33,895 nt of DNA from positions 1 to 33,895 of the IMG/VR virus record IMGVR_UViG_3300037294_000357, one strand, 5' to 3'. Position numbers and translations under genes: made by a program. Each line of letters starts with the position of its first letter. The stretch's first letter is position 1. The notes beneath the pieces are model-generated. The model was not told the origin of the DNA, made no database searches, and was given only the letters and a program-made list of their open reading frames with translations. Below, one piece after another: positions 6,766-13,332 of this stretch. Source of the stretch: a virus.

Positions 6766-7084
6766 TAAACGGCCGTTGAAAGTGCTTATCCCGCAACTGG
6801 CAGACCGCTTGCGCGTGTTCAACAGCGCAAGCCGCACATTGCAGGCCATGGGCATTCGCATGCACCGCATTGACCCGGTAGCAAACCTCCTGGTGATAAG
6901 CCCCGAGGACGGCCAGCGCCTCCAGCGTGAGCGCCTGACCGAGGGCTACCAGCGCCACCCATCGGCAGGCAGCACCCGTTACACCGTGATGTTCCATGGC
7001 GTGTCCGTGGAATGGCGCGAGCCCATTAGCTACCGCGACCTGATCAGCACCACGCCGAACAGCACCGCCCTGACTTTCCACTGA
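6749..7084 (+). CDS. Hypothetical early phage protein
   Basis: This 111-residue soluble protein starts at an ATG preceded by AGGAG, inside the end of the previous gene (17-base overlap). It has no recognised domain. A basic segment near the middle (QRLQRERLTEGYQRH) and a beta-rich end (YTVMFHGVSVEWREPISY) are visible. Its place in the early operon is all that bears on function. Confidence 0.55.
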   Translation: MHASTDKRPLKVLIPQLADRLRVFNSASRTLQAMGIRMHRIDPVANLLVISPEDGQRLQRERLTEGYQRHPSAGSTRYTVMFHGVSVEWREPISYRDLISTTPNSTALTFH

Positions 7085-7094
7085 GGACACCTGA

Positions 7095-7715
7095 ATGAAC
7101 GCACAACAAACCGCCCCGGCCGGCTACCGTAAAAACGCCCAAGGCCACCTGATCCCTGAAAGCCTGATCAAGCCAATCGACATCGAGCGCGACCGTCTCG
7201 TGCAGCACCTGGTTGGCGGCGCGAGCAAGCTGAATAGCGACCTGACCGACTACAAAGCATCGGCCTTTGGTGACATTGAGGCATTTGTAGAGATGAGCGC
7301 CGAGCAGTACGGCGCAAAGGTCGGCGGCAAGAAGGGCAATGTCACTCTGTTTAGCTTTGACGGACGCTACAAAATCCAGCGTGCAGTGCAAGAGCGCATC
7401 GCCTTTGATGAACGCCTGCAAGCCGCGCGAGCCCTGATCGAAGAGTGCTTCAAGGAATGGACGGAGGGCGCACGGCCCGAAGTAATTGCCCTGGTTGACG
7501 ATGCTTTCCGCGCGGATACCAACGGTGAAATCCGAACCGCCCGCGTACTGGCCCTGCGCCGGTTTGCCATCAGTGACGAACGCTGGCAGCGCGCTATGAC
7601 CGCCATCGGCGAAGCTGTCCAGGTGGTCGGCTCCAAGTCCTATGTCCGCATCTATGAGCGGGTGGGCGACACCGACCAGTACCAGCCGATCAGCCTCGAC
7701 ATTGCTGGGGTCTGA
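7095..7715 (+). CDS. DUF3164 family phage protein
   Basis: This 206-residue protein resembles the DUF3164 family found in early operons of Mu-like phages. It has an N-terminal QGHLIPESLIKPIDIERDRL segment, then VTLFSFDGRYKIQRA and a long helical C-terminal half. The function of the family is not established; a role in DNA metabolism during transposition is sometimes guessed. It is preceded by GAGGACACCTGA and followed after one base by the next start, so it belongs to the same operon. Confidence 0.75.
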   Translation: MNAQQTAPAGYRKNAQGHLIPESLIKPIDIERDRLVQHLVGGASKLNSDLTDYKASAFGDIEAFVEMSAEQYGAKVGGKKGNVTLFSFDGRYKIQRAVQERIAFDERLQAARALIEECFKEWTEGARPEVIALVDDAFRADTNGEIRTARVLALRRFAISDERWQRAMTAIGEAVQVVGSKSYVRIYERVGDTDQYQPISLDIAGV

Positions 7716-7716
7716 C

Positions 7717-8124
7717 ATGCAGCGCTACCACGATCCACGCATAGACCCGCTGCCACAGCGCTCGCCACAGCTGGAAGCCGAAGCGCTGCGCATCGAGCAA
7801 GCCACTCAGGCGTTTCTGGCCAAGGGCGGACAAGTTGAGCAGGTTGGTTATCAGATGAGTGCCGCGGCCGCGACCTTTGTGATTAACCCGGAGAAAACGC
7901 CGGTCTACGCGCACCTGTTCACGGCCGCCGAGGCTGTCGCACTGCCGGCCGAGCCAGCGGCAGAGTCAGCCAGCGACGTGGAGACCAAGCAGGCCGCACA
8001 AGTCATGGCTCGTGCGGCCCTTGGCGAACCACCGAAATGGATCGCCAAGCAGCTGCACATGACCGAAAAGCGCGTGCGCCAACTGGCCCGCGATTACCAC
8101 ATCAGCTTTCGCGCCCAGCGTTAG
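7717..8124 (+). CDS. Small protein with C-terminal helix-turn-helix
   Basis: In this 135-residue protein the N-terminal half has no recognised fold. Residues about 95-130 (QVMARAALGEPPKWIAKQLH, then MTEKRVRQLARDYHI) read as a sigma-70 region 4-like or resolvase-like helix-turn-helix. The ATG at 7717 follows the previous stop by one base and is preferred to an upstream in-frame ATG that lies inside the DUF3164 gene. A regulatory role is inferred. Confidence 0.6.
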   Translation: MQRYHDPRIDPLPQRSPQLEAEALRIEQATQAFLAKGGQVEQVGYQMSAAAATFVINPEKTPVYAHLFTAAEAVALPAEPAAESASDVETKQAAQVMARAALGEPPKWIAKQLHMTEKRVRQLARDYHISFRAQR

Positions 8125-8132
8125 GAGCATCA

Positions 8133-8345
8133 ATGGCCAAGGTCACTATCACCCTAGAAGACACGCCCGACCGCGTCACCGTATCCATGGATATGGCCGG
8201 CGCTCCGAGCAATTTGCGTGGTACGCCACTTCAAACCCGAGCGGTGCTGATGTCGCAAACCCTGTTCGATCTGGCGGCAGTAGACGCCAAGCTCAGCCAG
8301 CTACCGGCCTGCGCCCGCCACACATCGAACATGACCATTCACTAA
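8133..8345 (+). CDS. Hypothetical small early protein
   Basis: This 70-residue acidic protein begins MAKVTITLEDTPDRVTVSMD, a beta-rich start, and has a helical middle. The start is fixed by TAGGAG eight bases upstream. An upstream in-frame ATG would lie inside the previous gene. Not recognised. Confidence 0.55.
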   Translation: MAKVTITLEDTPDRVTVSMDMAGAPSNLRGTPLQTRAVLMSQTLFDLAAVDAKLSQLPACARHTSNMTIH

Positions 8346-8415
8346 GCGAAACCGCCCCGGCCTAGTCGGTGGTGGTCTGCCGGGTGTGGTTGCCCGGTAC
8401 TGATGAGCAGCCAAG
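8346..8415. other. Short gap with a hairpin in the early operon
   Basis: This is the only clear intergenic gap of the early operon. CCGGG (8380-8384) and CCCGG (8393-8397) can pair across eight bases. There is no T-run, so it is not an obvious terminator. No promoter is recognised. Confidence 0.3.
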
Positions 8416-8697
8416 ATGAGAAATACAAAACGAACAGAGCGCATCCGCAAGCAGGATGCCGACCGCCAACAGGCAAAGCGTGACCGCGACGCGGCGCACC
8501 GTGACCGTGTGGGCGCACAAGTAACAAAGCTGACCACCTACCAGGGCACCCGTGCTGACTGGGCGCTGATGCAGCAGGTTGGCGAGTTTGAGGAAGTCGA
8601 GGAAGTGATCACGCTAATGACTCGCTATATGGCGGGTATGGCGCGGCGCGACCCGCAGGCATTCCTTAATGCGATGAATCCGAGGAACCCGGTATGA
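8416..8697 (+). CDS. Small charged protein, N-terminal basic helix
   Basis: In this 93-residue protein the first 35 residues are almost all Arg, Lys, Asp and Gln (RKQDADRQQAKRDRDAAHRD), likely a helix binding nucleic acid or forming a coiled coil. The rest is an acidic helical region (EEVEEVITLMTRYMAG). It overlaps gemA by four bases. No family is recognised. Confidence 0.55.
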   Translation: MRNTKRTERIRKQDADRQQAKRDRDAAHRDRVGAQVTKLTTYQGTRADWALMQQVGEFEEVEEVITLMTRYMAGMARRDPQAFLNAMNPRNPV

Positions 8698-9101
8698 GCG
8701 CAGGTAAGCAAAAAATTCAGATCGCCCGCCGCCAGCTCGGCCTGGACGATGCTGCGTACTACGCGATACTGGCCCGCGTTGCTGGCGTGAAAAGCTCCAA
8801 AGAGCTGACACCGGGTCAGATCAGCCGCGTACTGATCGAGCTGGAGCGCCTAGGCTTCAAGCCCAAAGCTGCGAAGAAACCCAGCCGCGCGGCACCAAAG
8901 CCTGCGCCAGACCGCACAGCCCAGGTTGCTAAAATCGAAGCCTTCTTAGCAGAGGCTAAGCGCCCTTGGAGCTATGCCGATGCGATGGCCTTGCGGATGT
9001 TCAAGGTTGAACGGGTAGAATGGCTCGACGCTGACCAGCTGCGCCGTATGATCGCCGCGCTGACTTACGACGCAAAGCGTCACGGGAGACCCATAAAATG
9101 A
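8694..9101 (+). CDS. gemA: GemA/gp16-like regulatory protein
   Basis: This 135-residue protein belongs to the Mu gp16/GemA family (DUF1018). It opens KIQIARRQLGLDDAAYYAIL and has the conserved block about residues 20-60 (VAGVKSSKELTPGQ, VLIELERLGFK), then a basic Ala/Pro linker and a second helical domain (RRMIAALTYDAKRHG). In Mu, GemA affects host gene expression and DNA supercoiling, but the mechanism is unsettled. It overlaps both neighbours by four bases and precedes mor, the standard Mu-like arrangement. Confidence 0.85.
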   Translation: MSAGKQKIQIARRQLGLDDAAYYAILARVAGVKSSKELTPGQISRVLIELERLGFKPKAAKKPSRAAPKPAPDRTAQVAKIEAFLAEAKRPWSYADAMALRMFKVERVEWLDADQLRRMIAALTYDAKRHGRPIK

Positions 9102-9526
9102 AAATTGATCAGGTGAAACAGCTGCTACCCAAGCAGCTACTGGACATCGCCGAGGCCATTGGCCTACCGGCAGCCCAGCGCCTGGTCGACGAACTTGGCG
9201 GCACCACTTGGCCAGTGGCCAAGGGCTTGCGCCGCCTAGGCATCATTCGCCATGCGGCCCTAACTGACGTTGTCGGTGAAGAGGCGGCCAGCATCATGGC
9301 CAAGCACTGGGGCAGCGTGCAGCTGTATATCCCCAAGTGTGATTCAGCCCTGCGCTGCTTGCGCGACCTGGAGATCAACAGCCAGTTTGAGCAAGGCGTG
9401 CGTGAAGGTGTAAGCGCCAACACCCTGGTCGCCGAGCTGGCGCGCAGCAATAAGCTGAGTGACCGGCGCATCTGGGAGATTCTCAAGCAGCCGTCGCCCG
9501 AGGCTACCGGCGACCTATTCCACTGA
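9098..9526 (+). CDS. mor: Mor/C-family transcriptional activator
   Basis: This 142-residue activator has the Mor family signature. The dimerisation half is followed by a strand with VQLYIPKCDSALR, the DLEIN turn and a C-terminal helix-turn-helix (ANTLVAELARSNKLSDRRIW). In Mu, Mor switches on the middle promoter and its paralogue C the late promoters by recruiting RNA polymerase. Only one such gene is present here, so it probably drives the late blocks directly. The paired elements at 10072 and 19438 are its best candidate targets. The start ATG overlaps the gemA stop. Confidence 0.88.
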   Translation: MKIDQVKQLLPKQLLDIAEAIGLPAAQRLVDELGGTTWPVAKGLRRLGIIRHAALTDVVGEEAASIMAKHWGSVQLYIPKCDSALRCLRDLEINSQFEQGVREGVSANTLVAELARSNKLSDRRIWEILKQPSPEATGDLFH

Positions 9527-9537
9527 AGGAGAAGTAT

Positions 9538-10020
9538 ATGCAGCGCTTCTGCAAGGCAATTACCCTCGCCGCCGGATTGTGGCTGGCCAGTGTAGGCACT
9601 GCTTACGCCGAGCTGGACGCGTTCACGGCATCGGCCCGCGACTCGTTCAGGGAAACAATCGCCGCTTACTCTGTCCAAACTACAGACACCTCGATTGAAG
9701 AGCAGGCCAAGTACCTCATGCTGGTTAAGAATGGACTTTCCCTTTACCGGGATGGTGCCTTAGAGGCCGAAGACAAGAGCGCCCTGGGCACTCTAGTCGA
9801 TCAACAGGTGAAAGCATCGAATGCTGCGCTAGGCTCTCCGCTAGCCGCCGAACAGAAGGCGCTAGTTAGACAGATGCATACTGCAGCACTAGCGGCCAAA
9901 CAGCTCTTGGATCTGGAGCCGACTACTCAAGGCTATTCCGGGCTGATGGATAACTACCAAGCTGGCGTCGGATATGATGCCTACCGATCCGCTCAGGATA
10001 TCGGCATCGAGCAGTATTAA
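9538..10020 (+). CDS. Exported protein of unknown function (cargo gene)
   Basis: In this 160-residue protein the first ~24 residues are a textbook Sec signal peptide: basic MQRFCK, a hydrophobic core AITLAAGLWLASVG and a TAYA cleavage site. The mature part is helical, acidic and lacks cysteines. AAGGAG precedes the ATG, and a strong terminator follows 20 bases after the stop. It sits after mor and before the lysis block, where Mu has no equivalent. It looks like a moron acting in the periplasm of the lysogen or infected cell, for example in superinfection exclusion. That role is inference; the family is not recognised. Confidence 0.7.
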   Translation: MQRFCKAITLAAGLWLASVGTAYAELDAFTASARDSFRETIAAYSVQTTDTSIEEQAKYLMLVKNGLSLYRDGALEAEDKSALGTLVDQQVKASNAALGSPLAAEQKALVRQMHTAALAAKQLLDLEPTTQGYSGLMDNYQAGVGYDAYRSAQDIGIEQY

Positions 10021-10039
10021 AGCTTTGCTGCACCACTCC

Positions 10040-10066
10040 AAAAGCCCCGCCAAGTGCGGGGCTTTT
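10040..10066 (+). terminator. Rho-independent terminator of the early operon
   Basis: AAAAGCCCCGC pairs perfectly over 11 bases with GCGGGGCTTTT around a CAAGT loop, with T-rich sequence after it. It closes the early operon and separates it from the late block starting at 10126. The A-tract on the left would also let it work in the opposite direction. Confidence 0.9.
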
Positions 10067-10071
10067 GCTTT

Positions 10072-10126
10072 CTACTGAACCCCTTCAAACTGTTTTGACT
10101 GCCCACTGCCGCTGACCATAGCGGCA
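10072..10126 (+). promoter_or_regulatory. Candidate late promoter 1 (Mor/C-dependent), upstream of lysis genes
   Basis: CTACTGAACCCC (10072-10083), then TTCAAACT, is nearly identical to a block at 19438 and lies at the same distance, 54 bases, from the next ATG. A weak -10 (TGTTTT, 10091-10096) follows. A dyad TGCCGC (10107-10112) / GCGGCA (10121-10126) reaches the start codon. The conserved upstream block in the -35 region with poor core boxes is what an activator-dependent promoter should look like. Confidence 0.6.
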
Positions 10127-10467
10127 TGAACAATCAAGCCCCGGTATCTCAGCCCAACCCACGCGAACTAGCCGCCGCCATTCTGGCCGAGCCAGTGCTG
10201 GAGCAACGCCGCCTGATGATGGCGCGCTGCCCAGCAGAGTTGCTTGCGTTGGTAGAGGAATACGTTCGCGCCGGTTATTCCAAGGTCAAAAGCTACCGGC
10301 AACACCAAGACCTGCGCGCGCAAAGCGCCCGTGAAAAGCCAGCAGCGGCCCCGCGCCGCGAAGCCAAGAACAGCGTTATCCATCACACAAAGTCAGCGCC
10401 TGAGGTCGGTAATCAGCGTCTAGCTGAGCTGCGTGCTCTGGTTGGAGGTGCTGCTCATGGGCATTAA
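10126..10467 (+). CDS. Hypothetical protein heading the lysis block
   Basis: This is a 113-residue basic protein with an N-terminal helical part (RELAAAILAEPVLEQRRLMM), a Lys/Arg-rich middle (QSAREKPAAAPRREAK) and no membrane segment. It is the first gene after the proposed late promoter and lacks a normal ribosome-binding site, with GCGGC just before the ATG. It overlaps the endolysin by 11 bases. It is not a recognisable holin. Confidence 0.6.
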   Translation: MNNQAPVSQPNPRELAAAILAEPVLEQRRLMMARCPAELLALVEEYVRAGYSKVKSYRQHQDLRAQSAREKPAAAPRREAKNSVIHHTKSAPEVGNQRLAELRALVGGAAHGH

Positions 10468-10960
10468 AACCCGTATCGCGCTGGCCATCGTGGCCGCCAC
10501 ACCTGTTGTCGCCTACTACGAAGGCCGCAGCCTGCTTGCGTATCTCGATCCCGTAGGCATTCCAACAATCTGCGACGGCTGGACTTATGGCGTGCGCCTC
10601 GGTGACGTTGCTACGCCTGTCGAGTGCGACCAGAAAACCCAGGTCGCGCTCCAGGACGCGGCTGATGTTTTCGAGCGCTGGGTGCCGGTCAAGGTGATTG
10701 CCAGCATGGACACCAAGAGCATCGCGGCCTTTCTGTCGTTTATCTACAACGTAGGCCCCGGTAAGCCCGGCGTGAAGGACGGCTTTGTCTGGCTCAAGAA
10801 CGGCCGCCATTCGACCATGCTGCTGCACCTACAGGGCGGGCGTATCCAGCCGGCCTGCGCACAGCTCAGCTATTGGGTGAGCGCTGGCGGTCGCAAATTT
10901 CGGGGGTTGGTACGGCGGCGGGCGGCTGAGCGTGAGTTGTGCGAGGCGGTACTGCAATGA
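10457..10960 (+). CDS. Lysozyme-type endolysin with SAR signal anchor (GH24)
   Basis: This 167-residue muramidase cuts the glycan chain of peptidoglycan. Residues 1-18 (MGIKTRIALAIVAATPVV) are a weakly hydrophobic signal-arrest-release segment. It would tether the enzyme in the inner membrane until membrane depolarisation. The catalytic Glu follows at once (YYEGRSL), and the GH24 signature PTICDGWTYGV comes after it. Later helices include IAAFLSFIYNVGPG and the conserved end GGRKFRGLVRRRAAE. The upstream ATG-like frame at 10433 is disfavoured because the ATG at 10457 has GGAGG ahead. A stop/start overlap joins it to the spanin. Confidence 0.88.
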   Translation: MGIKTRIALAIVAATPVVAYYEGRSLLAYLDPVGIPTICDGWTYGVRLGDVATPVECDQKTQVALQDAADVFERWVPVKVIASMDTKSIAAFLSFIYNVGPGKPGVKDGFVWLKNGRHSTMLLHLQGGRIQPACAQLSYWVSAGGRKFRGLVRRRAAERELCEAVLQ

Positions 10961-11586
10961 CCTGGCTCACCTATATACGCCCATTCCTGCCACTGGCTTT
11001 GGTTGCTGCCCTAGGGCTATTGGTCAATTACTTAGAGAACGCGGCCTACGGCGACGGTTTCAAGCAAGCGCAAAGCGATGGCGAGTTAGCCCTAGAAAAG
11101 CTGCGTTCGGAGCATCTCCAGCTTGACCTGGTGCGAGCCAAGGCAATCAACGCCAGTGCCAAAGCGGCCGCTAAAAAGCTGCTCGATGAACAGGCGCGCA
11201 ACGACCAGCTCGCCGCCGATCTGGCTGAGCAGCAGCGCACCCACCGCAAAACCACCGACCGCCTTACTGGGGAAATTGCCCGTGTTAACGACCTCTATCG
11301 CGACGCCCTCGACGCGCCGCCTAAGCCTCTGCCTGCTTGCGTGTTCACTGCTGGCTGGGTGCGCGTTTATGACGAAGCAACCGGAGCCATTACCACCGGA
11401 ATGCCCTCGGCCGCAGATACCGGCAGAGCTGCTGCGCAAGTCACCGAAGGCCACGCCGCTGAGCAACTCGATTCAGGTATCAGCCAGCGCGACATCCTGG
11501 AGCACCACACCCGCTACGCCGAGCAGTGCCGCAACACTGCCGCGCAGTTGGACCTTCTGATCGACGCAGTACAGGGGCAGCACTAA
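10957..11586 (+). CDS. Rz: Rz-like inner-membrane spanin subunit
   Basis: In this 209-residue protein one N-terminal membrane helix (about 8-28, PFLPLALVAALGLLVNYLEN) is followed by a long charged coiled coil in the periplasm (about 35-120). That is the form of an i-spanin, which fuses inner and outer membranes at the last step of lysis. A C-terminal extension of some 90 residues makes it longer than lambda Rz (153). A lipoprotein gene is nested in another frame, confirming the assignment. The ATG overlaps the endolysin stop. Confidence 0.82.
   Translation: MTWLTYIRPFLPLALVAALGLLVNYLENAAYGDGFKQAQSDGELALEKLRSEHLQLDLVRAKAINASAKAAAKKLLDEQARNDQLAADLAEQQRTHRKTTDRLTGEIARVNDLYRDALDAPPKPLPACVFTAGWVRVYDEATGAITTGMPSAADTGRAAAQVTEGHAAEQLDSGISQRDILEHHTRYAEQCRNTAAQLDLLIDAVQGQH
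11282..11560 (+). CDS. Rz1: Rz1-like outer-membrane spanin lipoprotein, nested in Rz
   Basis: In the +1 frame inside Rz an N-terminal signal LCLLACSLLAGC ends in a lipobox. It is followed by a short Pro-rich segment (EPLPPECPRPQIP), the hallmark of Rz1 o-spanins. The mature lipoprotein would be anchored in the outer membrane and bind Rz. There is no suitable ATG; the GTG at 11282, eight to nine bases after a GGGG, is the best start and gives 92 residues, so the start is uncertain. Everything after the Pro-rich part may be just frame left open. Confidence 0.72.
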   Translation: MLTTSIATPSTRRLSLCLLACSLLAGCAFMTKQPEPLPPECPRPQIPAELLRKSPKATPLSNSIQVSASATSWSTTPATPSSAATLPRSWTF

Positions 11587-11966
11587 TGCAAATGGACTTT
11601 GCCGAAGCGGTTGGCTGGGCGCTAACCCTGCTGGGCATCTTCACCACGCTGATGTTCGGCCTGGTGAAGCTGCTGCTCGCACAGTTTGAAAAGCGCCTAG
11701 CCGAGAGCTTTGCCGCACAAGACAAAGCGCGCCAGGAAGCCGGCAAGCACTGGGACGAAAACTTTACCAAGGTGCTGGAGCGCCAGGATAAAGACGCCGA
11801 AGCCCTTAGGAGCCTGGAGCATTCCTTCCTGCGTTTCCAGGCCGAGCTGCCCCTGCAATACGTCCGGCGCGAGGACTACGTGCGCAACCAAACGGTACTG
11901 GAAGCCAAGATCGACCGCGTATTCACCAAGCTTGAATTCATCCAGGAACGGAGCAACAAACAATGA
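11586..11966 (+). CDS. Mu gp25-like membrane protein (DUF2730 type)
   Basis: In this 126-residue protein one N-terminal membrane helix (about 9-31, GWALTLLGIFTTLMFGLVKL) is followed by a charged coiled coil and the ending EAKIDRVFTKLEFIQE. This pattern and the position before gp26/gp27/terminase genes match Mu gp25. The function is unknown. A second-holin or pinholin-like contribution to lysis is possible but not shown. The ATG overlaps the Rz stop (TAATG). Confidence 0.75.
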   Translation: MQMDFAEAVGWALTLLGIFTTLMFGLVKLLLAQFEKRLAESFAAQDKARQEAGKHWDENFTKVLERQDKDAEALRSLEHSFLRFQAELPLQYVRREDYVRNQTVLEAKIDRVFTKLEFIQERSNKQ

Positions 11967-12274
11967 TCCCAATCGACACCGCCAAGGTTCGCCGCGAGTC
12001 AATGCGCTGGTACATCCTGCTCACGCTCAACAATGCCCGCCCGGTAGACCCGCACGAAGCCCTGGTGCTTTCCACCATTCAGGGCATCTATACAGACGCG
12101 ACCCAGCACGAAGTACGCCGCGGGCTGGATTACCTCAAAGCTCGCAGCTTGGTCACCCTGGATAAGCAGCCCAGCGGCGTGTGGATTGCCGGCCTGACTC
12201 ATTACGGCGTAGATGTGGCCGAGTACACCATCGCCTGTAACCCCGGCATTGCACGCCCGGCCCAGGGACTCTGA
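11963..12274 (+). CDS. Mu gp26-like winged-helix protein
   Basis: In this 103-residue protein residues 10-90 read as a winged helix-turn-helix (RWYILLTLNNARPVDPHEAL, then HEVRRGLDYLKARSLVTLDK and a wing). It keeps the Mu gp25-gp26-gp27 order in front of the terminase genes. It overlaps the previous gene by four bases and is followed after one base by the next. The function is not established. Confidence 0.72.
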   Translation: MIPIDTAKVRRESMRWYILLTLNNARPVDPHEALVLSTIQGIYTDATQHEVRRGLDYLKARSLVTLDKQPSGVWIAGLTHYGVDVAEYTIACNPGIARPAQGL

Positions 12275-12275
12275 T

Positions 12276-12788
12276 ATGCCGCCGCGCAGCAAAGTGGCCG
12301 GTTTGCCCGGCGAGGTTAAGGCTTGGCTGGATAAGGCTCTGGCCGAGAATAACTTTAGTGACTATGAGGCGCTCGCTGATGAGTTGTCCGGGCGTGGCTT
12401 TGCTATCAGCAAATCGGCGCTGCACCGCTATGGGCAAAACTTCGAGGAAAGGTTGTCGGCCCTCAAGATCGCCAGCGAACAGGCCCGCGCTGTGGTCGCG
12501 GCTGCCCCCGATGAGGAAGGCGCGGTCAACGAAGCGCTGATGCGTCTGGTGCAGGAGCACCTGTTCAAGTTGCTGATGAGCGAGGGCGGTCAGATTGACC
12601 TGCCCAAAGTAGCCAAGGCTGTAGCCGAGCTAGGTCGAGCCAGTGTTGTGCAAAAGAAATGGCAGGCCGAGGTGCGTGCCAAGGCAGAAGTAGCGGCCAG
12701 CCAAGTAGAAAAGATCGCCAAGAAAGGCGGCCTCGATGCAGACACCGTGGCCGAGATTCGCCGAGAGATTCTGGGGGTGGCTCGGTGA
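12276..12788 (+). CDS. Mu gp27-like terminase small subunit candidate (DUF3486)
   Basis: In this 170-residue protein the conserved N-terminal block is PRSKVAGLPGEVKAWLDKAL, with a helix-turn-helix up to about residue 55 (AISKSALHRYG). A long helical C-terminal half ends EIRREILGVA. This DUF3486 family sits just before the large terminase in Mu-like phages and is thought to recognise the phage end for packaging. Here an antisense cargo gene has come between it and the terminase, and its stop lies only two bases from the stop of that gene. Confidence 0.82.
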   Translation: MPPRSKVAGLPGEVKAWLDKALAENNFSDYEALADELSGRGFAISKSALHRYGQNFEERLSALKIASEQARAVVAAAPDEEGAVNEALMRLVQEHLFKLLMSEGGQIDLPKVAKAVAELGRASVVQKKWQAEVRAKAEVAASQVEKIAKKGGLDADTVAEIRREILGVAR

Positions 12789-12790
12789 GA

Positions 12791-13273
12791 CTAATAACGG
12801 TTAATGCCGCCGCGTGTACCCCTAACAGCAAATCGAGGTTCAGCCGGCGCACAGTAGATGGTCTGTTTACATTCTGGACACAACAACACTTTTCCATTCT
12901 GGTGCAGAGTCACCAGTTTTTGGCTCTCAAAGCACCGACTGCAGAGGAAGAACTCAGGTCCGCCAGCTTTAAACTCATCCTTAAGTTTGTAAGCAAACTG
13001 GCCTGTCACAAATTGGTGGCGCTCATGGCGTGCATTCTCATCACTTTGAGACGTTGCGCTTGCGAGGTTAACCTGCAGCTTAGCCACCTCTTGGATAAGC
13101 TCCATCTGCTCCATCTGTGCTTGCATCAGCTTTTGCTGCAAGTCCATCAGACTATTAGTCAGATCAAATACCTTCTCGCGGATCATTTCCCCGTCGCGCA
13201 AAGTCACCAGACTCTGGGTGATCTCTTTGGCGGTATTCGCGCTGGCAAAAGCGCCGGCAACCCAATCAAGCAT
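12791..13273 (-). CDS. Antisense cargo gene: coiled-coil protein with C-terminal zinc ribbon
   Basis: In this 160-residue protein the N-terminal helix resembles a short membrane-associated or amphipathic segment (MLDWVAGAFASANTAKEITQ). A coiled coil follows at about 35-75 (MDLQQKLMQAQMEQMELIQE), then a zinc ribbon (LCSRC ... LLCPEC, two CxxC pairs 20 residues apart). The ATG at 13273 has AGGAG upstream; a GTG at 13303 is weaker. The gene is transcribed against the late operon and lies convergent with gp27, without a terminator between them. It is AT-richer than its neighbours. It is probably expressed from the prophage independently of lytic control. No family or function is recognised. Confidence 0.7.
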   Translation of the reverse strand: MLDWVAGAFASANTAKEITQSLVTLRDGEMIREKVFDLTNSLMDLQQKLMQAQMEQMELIQEVAKLQVNLASATSQSDENARHERHQFVTGQFAYKLKDEFKAGGPEFFLCSRCFESQKLVTLHQNGKVLLCPECKQTIYCAPAEPRFAVRGTRGGINRY

Positions 13274-13316
13274 TTCAACACTCCTTTGCGCGTTATTTGG
13301 CACCGCGAGCGTACCA

Positions 13317-13331
13317 CCAGCCGGTGGCTGG
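13317..13331. other. Hairpin at the start of the terminase gene
   Basis: CCAGCC (13317-13322) and GGCTGG (13326-13331) pair around GGT, ending one base before the terminase ATG at 13333. It could hide the ribosome-binding region or mark the edge of the inserted antisense gene. No Shine-Dalgarno is visible otherwise. Confidence 0.4.
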
Positions 13332-13332
13332 C

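Noticed and set aside
13297-13332. TTG start at 13297 for the terminase
   Set aside because: It has no ribosome-binding site and adds residues not typical of the family; the ATG at 13333 is more natural.
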